64,000 bases of DNA from an uncultured Verrucomicrobiae bacterium (lineage in GTDB: Bacteria > Verrucomicrobiota > Verrucomicrobiia > Limisphaerales > AAA164-E04), in NCBI GenBank assembly GCA_943788245.1, contig CALSPN010000038.1, positions 1-64,000 of the forward strand. Direction: 5' to 3'. The first letter of the stretch is position 1; the number at the start of each line of letters is the position of its first letter. This document shows, piece after piece, positions 57,548-64,000 of this stretch. Made by a program: the position numbers and the translations under genes. The notes beneath the pieces are model-generated. The model saw only the letters and a list, made by a program, of their open reading frames with translations, was not told the DNA's origin and ran no database searches.

Positions 57548-57800
57548 GTGTCTTTCAAGATAGCTGGCGCTGTCACCTGAATTAGAATTCGACGAGGATT
57601 TCATTGATCTTCAGGTTCTGTATCATGTGCATCTGCGCGGAGCTTACTTGTCATCTCAAACAAACAGCCGAACACTGGCTGAGTCAAGTGGACAAGATGT
57701 TTCGTTCAGTGCTGGATGTGAAACATGATTAAATAAGAAGGCACTCCAACAAAGATGATGGCTGTGCTGTTACGTGTTTGATAATGGCAACCTCCACGCT

Positions 57801-58856
57801 TTACCCTGGAGACTGGTTGCGATTCGTGATGACGTAAACACCTTCCTGACAATCATTCGATACACTCGCTTGGATGATCTCCAGTCCCTGATGGCTGAAA
57901 CGATGCCGCAGGGCGCTGGGAGTCCATCGCTCCGAACGAAAGACCTCAAGTCGATCTCCAGCTGCCATTGGGTAGATTTCACCATGCACTTGGAGTTCAA
58001 GCCCTCGAAGGATCTCAGCCTGTACGACAATGCGGTAGGCACCTGCGATGCCTGCAAGGGATTCCACGGAACATCTCAACGCAAAATCGTTCCGCTCCAA
58101 TCCAAGTTCCAACAAGGCACCGGAATACCAGAGGCGGGCCTCTGGATTGTCATACTGTGACTTTATGGAAGCCTTGTCTTCATCGCTGGCCGTAGGCGAA
58201 AGATTGGCTGAGATCACGAGTCGGTCCTGCGGTTTCAAGACAGAAGCCAGGTAAGGAAGCAACATTGCATGACCGAGCGTTGGCAGCATGCCAAGGCAGG
58301 AAATCACCCGAGGTTGTCTGCGCTCTGCCAGATCGAGCACTGAAAGATCAGGTTGAGACTCAAGATCGGCCACGTGCAACTGGGTTTGCCACGCATTCAG
58401 TCTTTGCGCTGCATCGAGTGTGAGGGAAGGACTGACATCAAGCAGAGTAACCTTGACTCGCCACTTGTCTGGAGCAGCCAACTCAAGAAAGGAAGCGTCC
58501 TTGCCCCCATCACCACAACCCAGCGCCAGATAGTGAAACTCGTCCCTTTCCATGGAGTCCAGCGTAGATCGATAGACCGACTGGTAGAGGGCGCTGATTG
58601 CGTCTCGCCGGTGAATCGGCGCCCAGGCCCTGGCATATTTCAACCATCTGGCTGCTTGACCGATTGATGCATACAAGAGGCCTGCTGGAAGACGATGCGC
58701 GGCAATACCCGCAGCAACCTTCGCCTGAATAACATCTGGAAGCGCTGAACTGTGAAAAGTAACCTGAACTGACACATCCAATGTATAACTTCTAAGGATC
58801 TTCATATCAATGAGATTAGACTCACTGATGCCTTGTGCAGGTGATTTGGAGCTCAT
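57801..58856 (-). CDS. SAM-dependent methyltransferase, EgtD-like
   Basis: A 351-residue protein with the EgtD-type methyltransferase core: HYLALGCGDGGKDASFLELA (the glycine motif), VTLLDVSPSLTLDAAQRL (the acidic loop after the second strand), VADLESQPDLS, VISCLGMLPTLG and DRLVISANLSPTASDED. The N-terminal part (about 1-110, ARAWAPIHRRDAISALYQSVYRSTLDSM) is helical. EgtD methylates histidine to hercynine; relatives methylate other amino groups. I see no EgtB-type gene nearby, so hercynine or ergothioneine synthesis is not supported. The ATG is at 58854-58856. Confidence 0.6.
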   Translation of the reverse strand: MSSKSPAQGISESNLIDMKILRSYTLDVSVQVTFHSSALPDVIQAKVAAGIAAHRLPAGLLYASIGQAARWLKYARAWAPIHRRDAISALYQSVYRSTLDSMERDEFHYLALGCGDGGKDASFLELAAPDKWRVKVTLLDVSPSLTLDAAQRLNAWQTQLHVADLESQPDLSVLDLAERRQPRVISCLGMLPTLGHAMLLPYLASVLKPQDRLVISANLSPTASDEDKASIKSQYDNPEARLWYSGALLELGLERNDFALRCSVESLAGIAGAYRIVVQAEILRGLELQVHGEIYPMAAGDRLEVFRSERWTPSALRHRFSHQGLEIIQASVSNDCQEGVYVITNRNQSPG

Positions 58857-59032
58857 CGAATGGCATCAGATTTGAATTGAATAACCGCGGCGTTATACAA
58901 ACAATCGGAATTTCAGAAGAAAAAAGTCAGCCTTCCATCTTGCCGCATCAAACCAACGTAACTTTTCAACTTGAACTTGTTCCTCCCACTCGACACTTGA
59001 ACAGCTGGCGGATCCTTACTTATGATGGCGCG

Positions 59033-60136
59033 ATGTTTTTTTTGAACCGAAACGTGGATTTCTGGCTGCGGCTGGTGCCGATTTTAATAGGCCAGTACCT
59101 GACGATTCAGGGAGAAGAAACCCACCAGTACAAAGATGGCAGTATACGGATCCCTTCCGCCAGCGCCGAGGAACCAGTACTTGAGCAATGGTCCAAGTCA
59201 TCAGCGTTGACTCATTTGGATCAAGGAGCAAAGGCCTGGAGCGAGAGCAAGCAATGCATTAGTTGCCACACAAACGGCTCTTACATGATGATTCGCCCTG
59301 GTCTGACATCCGTGGCGGGCCCTCCCGATGCATCCATTCGCGATTTCTTTGTGGATGAATTGACGTCCATGGAAGAGGAGAAAATTTCTTCACTGCGCGA
59401 AGGCATCCAGCCTACCCAGCTCGCCTACCTCGCCGCAGGCCTGGCCTCGTGGGACCTGCATATCACAGGTGACTGTTCCCAGGAAACAGAAAGGGCTTTG
59501 CGTTTGATGTTCAAGGTCCAATCAGCAGATGGATCCTTTGGTAACGATGATTGCTGGCCTCCTTTGGAGTCCAGCTCCTATCAGGCCGCCACCGTTGCAG
59601 CCATTGCCGTGGCATCAGCTCCGGGGTGGTTGAGCAGGATGCGCTCGGATGCCGAACTGGGCACATCAATTCAACAACTGGAGCAATACCTCAAGAACAC
59701 ACCCCCACCCCATGCATACGCTCGGGTATTACTTTGGTGGGCCGAACACTTCTGGCCAGGTTTAGTGAAAGATCATTCGACAGAAACCATGACGGCTTTT
59801 CTTCACAATTTTCAAAAGAAGGATGGAGGCTGGGCCCTTCGCACCTTTGCATCACCGGAAAAATGGGGCAATGGAAGCCGTGCCGGCAAGCTGCGGGCAG
59901 AGCTGGCATTTGAGCAACCAGAGAGCGATGGACATATGACAGGTTTAGTCTGCATGATACTTCGACTGCATGGCATTGCTGCTTCGGATCCAACCCTGAA
60001 GCGAGGCATGACGTGGCTCAAGAATCATCAGCGCGTCTCCGGGCGCTGGTGGACACGCTCTCTGAACACGGATCGTTACCATTTCATTACTTACAGCAGT
60101 ACCTGTTATGCGCTGTCAGCTCTGACATTGGATTAA
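59033..60136 (+). CDS. Prenyltransferase/squalene-cyclase-fold protein with a haem-binding motif
   Basis: About 367 residues from the ATG at 59033. The first 30 residues are hydrophobic (signal or anchor) and are followed by SKQCISCHTNGSYMMIRP, a CXXCH site (about residues 75-79), and then an alpha/alpha-toroid region with QW-like repeats such as VQSADGSFGNDDCW, FQKKDGGWALRTF and YHFITYSSTCYALSALTL. The second half is the prenyltransferase/squalene oxidase-type fold without an obvious DXDD acid motif, so it is not a true cyclase. Such proteins are known from Planctomycetes and Verrucomicrobia, but no function is proven. The longer upstream open frame starting at 58835 lies over the methyltransferase start and is not used. 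Confidence 0.75.
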   Translation: MFFLNRNVDFWLRLVPILIGQYLTIQGEETHQYKDGSIRIPSASAEEPVLEQWSKSSALTHLDQGAKAWSESKQCISCHTNGSYMMIRPGLTSVAGPPDASIRDFFVDELTSMEEEKISSLREGIQPTQLAYLAAGLASWDLHITGDCSQETERALRLMFKVQSADGSFGNDDCWPPLESSSYQAATVAAIAVASAPGWLSRMRSDAELGTSIQQLEQYLKNTPPPHAYARVLLWWAEHFWPGLVKDHSTETMTAFLHNFQKKDGGWALRTFASPEKWGNGSRAGKLRAELAFEQPESDGHMTGLVCMILRLHGIAASDPTLKRGMTWLKNHQRVSGRWWTRSLNTDRYHFITYSSTCYALSALTLD

Positions 60137-60151
60137 AAGATTGCTCCTCAT

Positions 60152-61891
60152 TCACTCTCCCTGATAATCCACGTTAACGTAATAGGCTCCCCACTCTTTA
60201 TTGCCCTCATGATCATCGGGGTGTTGAAAAACCGTGTTTAGATCATAGAGACCTTTTTCCAATTTCAGTTCAAGCACAGCATGTGTGGCGCCGACATCAA
60301 GCAAGGTGCTCCTGCTGTGTTTCCCGACAGTAACACTTGCTTTGACTGCTTCTGCCGGCCTTGGCTCCTCACGTGGATGATGCCGCAATTCGAATCGATA
60401 GATTCCGCTTCTTGCAATGTCTACTCTCCATTTCCCCTGCTCTGTTCTTTTTGCGAGGGCTTGCTGGGGCCAGGGATGTCCGCCTTCATACCAATCCATT
60501 CCGCTCAAGCGAACGGACGGCGCTTCTTCTGCACCTAATACATGAGCTGACAACAATTCCGATTGTGGGGGAAGTTCGTTCCAAAATGTTTCGTAGCTTG
60601 CAGTCAAGGCTTTGACCAGGTTGGGATACTGGTCGATAAGGTTCCTTGTTTGGCCGTAATCGTCTTTGATATCATAAAGTTCCTTACCATCTACCAGACG
60701 CCACTTCTTGTATTTGACCGACAGATTGCCCCACTTTGAACGCTCTCTGGCGCGAGGGCATTGAATGATCAGTTTGCGTTCTCCGTTCCAACCCGAAGTT
60801 TGAGCCAACAGGGGTCTCATGCTTTGCCCATCCAAATTGGATGGTGGTTCAATACCGCATACATCAAGGACCGTGGGCAGCACATCCACCATCCCAGTCA
60901 ATTCGGACCGGTCTCCGGGTTGAGTGTCGGTGATCTTTGGATACTGGACCATGCAGTAAACTTGATGTTTTTCATCGTATTGAACGCCTCGCCTGGTACC
61001 CGCTCCAGCTCGATGAGTCACGCCTCGGTCGTTCACTCCCTGATCAGACATCAAATAAAAAAGGGTATTTTCTTTCAGTCCACTTGCTTCCAAATAGTCC
61101 AGTAATCGCCCTACATTCTCATCCACATTCTCTATCATGGACCAGATAGGTAACTGCTTCTCATCCGTGATTCCACGATCTTTCAGTCTTTTCCCGGCTT
61201 CCGGATGCAGGAGCGTTGGAAAATGAACTGCAGGCGTTGAAATCAAACAGAAGAATGGGGTCTCACGGTTTCGATTCATGAAATCAATCCCTTGATCAAA
61301 CAGCACGTCAGTTGAGAATCCCCTTGATTTCACATACTGTCCCTGATGGATGTAAGTCGCATCCATGTGATTGTTCCCGTAATAATCCTCCAATTGGCTC
61401 ACGCCCCCACCCCCATGAATGAAATATTCATCGAACCCACGGCAATCAGGTGTGTAAGGATGCGACATTCCTAAATGCCATTTGCCAAACACAGCCGTTC
61501 GATACCCAGCAGATTTCATCATGTCAGCCAGCGTTGCTTCATCTCTATGAAGAATGGAAACACCGCCAACCGTATTATGAATTCCATACCGTAGCGCATA
61601 TCTTCCGGTCAGAAGAGCCCCCCGGCTGGGAGAGCAAAATGGAGGCGCATTAAAATCAGTAAAATTCACTCCTGTCCTGGAAAGCCTGTCGATACGGGGA
61701 GTCTGAACCACGGGATGTCCGTTCCTGCTGAGTTCATGGTATCCGTGATTGTCGATCAGCACGATCACCACATTGGGTTTGACTCTGGCATGCGCTGCTG
61801 AGATGAACAAGACAGTGATGAATATTGACAGAATAGAGATTAACCTCGCAGGAAGATTTTCGGGAGTTATTTTGACCATTGGATAGTTCAA
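60152..61891 (-). CDS. Type I sulfatase, exported
   Basis: A 579-residue exported protein: signal peptide (about 1-35), VVIVLIDNHGYHELSRNGHP (metal-binding Asp; the usual DDxG is DNHG), FCSPSRGALLTGRYALRYG with the C-S-P-S-R sulfatase motif at about 86-90 where Cys is turned into formylglycine, GKWHLG, then VHFPTLLHPE and NLDGQSM late. The C-terminal 120 residues (about 440-579) form a beta-type domain beginning with PSVRLSGMDWYEGGHP. It removes sulfate from a carbohydrate ester; the exact sugar is unknown. It is divergent from the sialidase-like gene 116 bases upstream, so both are probably induced together. A maturase is not seen in the window. Confidence 0.93.
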   Translation of the reverse strand: MNYPMVKITPENLPARLISILSIFITVLFISAAHARVKPNVVIVLIDNHGYHELSRNGHPVVQTPRIDRLSRTGVNFTDFNAPPFCSPSRGALLTGRYALRYGIHNTVGGVSILHRDEATLADMMKSAGYRTAVFGKWHLGMSHPYTPDCRGFDEYFIHGGGGVSQLEDYYGNNHMDATYIHQGQYVKSRGFSTDVLFDQGIDFMNRNRETPFFCLISTPAVHFPTLLHPEAGKRLKDRGITDEKQLPIWSMIENVDENVGRLLDYLEASGLKENTLFYLMSDQGVNDRGVTHRAGAGTRRGVQYDEKHQVYCMVQYPKITDTQPGDRSELTGMVDVLPTVLDVCGIEPPSNLDGQSMRPLLAQTSGWNGERKLIIQCPRARERSKWGNLSVKYKKWRLVDGKELYDIKDDYGQTRNLIDQYPNLVKALTASYETFWNELPPQSELLSAHVLGAEEAPSVRLSGMDWYEGGHPWPQQALAKRTEQGKWRVDIARSGIYRFELRHHPREEPRPAEAVKASVTVGKHSRSTLLDVGATHAVLELKLEKGLYDLNTVFQHPDDHEGNKEWGAYYVNVDYQGE

Positions 61892-62007
61892 GTTTGTCGT
61901 TTTAGTTTTATCTCAACAAGTGCTAATTGATTCCGTCATTGGTTGCTTTCAACACGCCAGCAATGAGTGGACAAGCTGTTCGTTATTGTCCACATTTAGG
62001 GTTAGTC

Positions 62008-63291
62008 ATGTTTCCCTCATATCTAAATCGTTATCATTGGCAAATAAGGCATCTTATCAACATCCCATACGCCTTGTCATTGATGTGGATGACGGAAACT
62101 GCTCTCGTGGCGGAAGATTTGCTTGAATCCATCACGGTCCAAACTCTTCATCAAAACCTGGGAGACACCGAAAAGGAAACTTGGTTTCACCCCAAAGCCT
62201 GTTTGATACCCGATAGGAAGGGATCTTCTCCTGTGGCTTTGATGACAAAACAAGTGATTGGCGGTTCCGATTATTTTGGTCCCGTGCATTGGAGTATTTC
62301 GAACGATCAAGGCAGAACATGGTCCGAAGCGACTCCCATTCCCGCCCTTGATCGCAAACCCGTCAAAGCACACGAAGGATTGATGGCGGGAGTCTGCGAT
62401 GTCGTCCCCGAATACCATGCTGCTACAGACACGGTTTTGGCCTTAGGCCAGGTGGTGTTCTATCGTGGCACCAGGTTTTCAGGAAATGATCAACTGGCAC
62501 GGTATCCGGTGTATGCCGTTCGACGATCCGATGGCACCTGGTCCAAACGCCGCATCCTCGAGTGGAGCGATCCAAGGGGAAGTTTTATTTATTCCAACAA
62601 CTGTGGACAAAGGTGGAATTTACCCAATGGAGACATCCTGCTCGCTTTCACTTTTGGTCCAGAATCCAATCATCGTTCCGTTGCAGGGGTACTGTGCTCT
62701 TTTGACGGTGAGTTCCTGAAAATCAAACGTGTAGGCCCACCTTTAAAACTAGCACACCAACGTGGATTACTTGAGCCCTCGATCACGCGTTTTCAAGATA
62801 AGTTCTATCTGACCATCCGTGCAGAAGATGATCGAGGCTACCAGAGTGTGAGTAAGGATGGACTTCACTGGCAGGATAAGCAGCCTTGGAGATGGGACGA
62901 CGGCGAACTTCTGACCATGTCCAGCACCCAACAACACTGGATGAGGCATTCTGATGGTCTCTTTTTAGTTTACACACGTAAAACGGAAAAAAACATCAAT
63001 GTGATCCGATGGCGGGCGCCATTGTATGTGGCCCGTTTCGATACTGAAAAAAGACATCTGATCCGGGAGACTGAACGCATTGTGATTCCAATGAGCGATG
63101 ACGGCATCAGTCAACCTGACCAGGTGGCATTGATGGGCAATTTTCATATCACCAATGCAAGTGCACGGGAATCATGGATTACCGTGGGGGATTGGCTTCC
63201 CCGTCAGGAAGCACGGGGCAGAATGCACCTTGCGCGCATTCAATGGTCCAGCCCCAATCAGGGATGGCTGTTGAACAAACAGGAAAACTGA
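62008..63291 (+). CDS. Sialidase-like (BNR/Asp-box) exported protein
   Basis: About 427 residues from the ATG at 62008. The N-terminus is hydrophobic and probably a signal (IPYALSLMWMTETALVAED). The body is a six-bladed propeller of sialidase type, with Asp-box repeats SNDQGRTWSE and SKDGLHWQ, and LLEPSITRFQDKFYLTIRAEDDRG. The family includes sialidases and other glycosidases; the catalytic Tyr-Glu pair and Arg triad are not certain here. Placed divergent from the sulfatase, it may act on a sulfated acidic sugar. The ATG at 62008 is preferred over the one at 61927, whose residues are not signal-like. Confidence 0.75.
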   Translation: MFPSYLNRYHWQIRHLINIPYALSLMWMTETALVAEDLLESITVQTLHQNLGDTEKETWFHPKACLIPDRKGSSPVALMTKQVIGGSDYFGPVHWSISNDQGRTWSEATPIPALDRKPVKAHEGLMAGVCDVVPEYHAATDTVLALGQVVFYRGTRFSGNDQLARYPVYAVRRSDGTWSKRRILEWSDPRGSFIYSNNCGQRWNLPNGDILLAFTFGPESNHRSVAGVLCSFDGEFLKIKRVGPPLKLAHQRGLLEPSITRFQDKFYLTIRAEDDRGYQSVSKDGLHWQDKQPWRWDDGELLTMSSTQQHWMRHSDGLFLVYTRKTEKNINVIRWRAPLYVARFDTEKRHLIRETERIVIPMSDDGISQPDQVALMGNFHITNASARESWITVGDWLPRQEARGRMHLARIQWSSPNQGWLLNKQEN

Positions 63292-63363
63292 TTTAGTCAT
63301 CTATGGGCTTATCTTTTCATGATCAGTTAACAGAATGAAAAACGTCCAAATAATACCAATCAC

Positions 63364-64000
63364 ATGGATTTATTTCGTCAAACCATCGAACAGCCGATCA
63401 ATCTTCTCAACCGAGATGGCATTGTTAAATATTATGGGGCATTGATCTCTTGGGAGTCGGCGGATGACTATTTCAATCGATTGCTAAGCACCATCAAATG
63501 GGAAAACGATGAGGCCATGATCATGGGAAAACGCATTGTCACCAAACGCAAGGTGGCCTGGCATGCGGATCAACCCTTTACATACACTTATTCCGGTACG
63601 ACCAAACGTGCACTGGCCTGGACTCAAGAGCTCGTCGAGTTGAAGACAAAAGTAGAAAAACAAACGGGTGAACCTTTCAATGCTTGCCTGCTGAACCTGT
63701 ATCATGATGGCAGTGAAGGCATGGCATGGCACAGCGATGGAGAAAAAGATCTGAAAAAAAATGGTTCCATCGCCTCTTTGAGCCTGGGTGCAGAAAGGAA
63801 GTTTGCCTTCAAGCATAAAGCCACCAAGGAAACCGTGTCTTTGATGCTGGAACATGGCAGCCTTCTGGTCATGCAGGGCTCAACTCAGACCCATTGGAAA
63901 CACTGTCTCCCCCCGACAAAAAAAGTATCTTCACCCAGGATCAATCTTACATTCAGGTGCATTGATGAATGTCGGCAGGGAATACCCTCAAAAAAGACGC
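63364..64000 (+). CDS. alkB: AlkB-like Fe(II)/2-oxoglutarate dioxygenase, cut by the window edge
   Basis: Removes alkyl groups from DNA or RNA bases by oxidation. The open frame starts at the ATG at 63364-63366 and continues with no stop to the edge (212 residues). It has the iron site: WHSDGEKDL (His123 and Asp125), QTHWKHCLP (His180), and the 2-oxoglutarate-binding RINLTFR (Arg192 and Arg198), and the fold parts NACLLNLYHDGS and SIASLSLGAERKFAF. It resembles the ALKBH2/3 and plant-type bacterial branch. Only a few residues at the end may be missing. It sits 72 bases after the sialidase-like gene on the same strand but is not clearly related to it. Confidence 0.92.
   Translation, partial: MDLFRQTIEQPINLLNRDGIVKYYGALISWESADDYFNRLLSTIKWENDEAMIMGKRIVTKRKVAWHADQPFTYTYSGTTKRALAWTQELVELKTKVEKQTGEPFNACLLNLYHDGSEGMAWHSDGEKDLKKNGSIASLSLGAERKFAFKHKATKETVSLMLEHGSLLVMQGSTQTHWKHCLPPTKKVSSPRINLTFRCIDECRQGIPSKKT

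Noticed and set aside
1-64000. CRISPR array, integrase, transposase or prophage
   Set aside because: No repeated spacer pattern, no tyrosine or serine recombinase, no transposase and no phage structural gene was found on either strand.

Overview
The window looks like a chromosome piece from a member of the Planctomycetota-Verrucomicrobiota-Lentisphaerota group, most likely an aquatic Verrucomicrobiota. The grounds are family content, not a marker gene. There are three PSD1/DUF1549-DUF1553 cytochromes, each paired with a Tat-exported DUF1501 protein, one DUF1592/DUF1552 pair, two Gfo/Idh/MocA oxidoreductases with Tat-type leaders, a type I sulfatase beside a sialidase-like protein, pseudopilins (one with an exact H-X9-DG motif), and an ECF sigma/FecR pair.

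Layout. 1-13 kb is mostly housekeeping: SGNH hydrolase (cut by the left edge), DUF971, NAD synthetase, a DUF192 lipoprotein, two tandem paralogous membrane-anchored proteins, then a minus-strand run uronate isomerase-like - sigma factor - apt - 8-oxoguanine glycosylase - two DsrE-fold proteins. An enolase-superfamily gene is divergent from that run, followed by an IscA/ErpA gene and tRNA-Leu(UAA). 13-24 kb is a minus-strand block in which an ECF sigma and a FecR-type regulator lead a redoxin-like protein, a PSD1 cytochrome and a DUF1501 protein, followed by a WD40 protein, an FAD oxidoreductase with S-layer-homology-like repeats, and a pseudopilin. 24.6-28.6 kb holds a nucleotidyltransferase toxin-antitoxin-like pair and the DUF1592/DUF1552 pair. 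28.9-35 kb has a phytoene-desaturase-like oxidoreductase, two secreted esterases and a Gfo/Idh protein. 35.6-38.6 kb is a LysR - carbonic anhydrase (broken) - SulP transporter locus. 39-53 kb has a CotH kinase-like protein, the second and third PSD1/DUF1501 pairs (the second broken by four frameshifts), a second Gfo/Idh protein and a secreted isochorismatase-CHB_HEX-NPCBM fusion. 53-64 kb has a pseudopilin, an FAD oxidoreductase of the TIGR03364 type, an SDR, an ADP-ribosylglycohydrolase, an EgtD-like methyltransferase, a prenyltransferase-fold protein with a haem motif, the sulfatase/sialidase pair and an AlkB-like dioxygenase cut by the right edge.

How they work together. The accessory genes suggest an extracytoplasmic programme for taking apart sulfated or acidic polysaccharides: sulfatase, sialidase-like protein, esterases, uronate isomerase, enolase-superfamily dehydratase and exported sugar oxidoreductases, alongside exported cytochromes of unknown role. 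This is inference from family habits.

Sequence quality. At least nine genes are split by one-base frameshifts, mostly one extra base in a short homopolymer, and the correct reading frame continues perfectly on the other side. Most are probably indel errors and I annotate each such gene as one locus. The carbonic anhydrase is different: it also carries two in-frame stop codons and looks like true decay.
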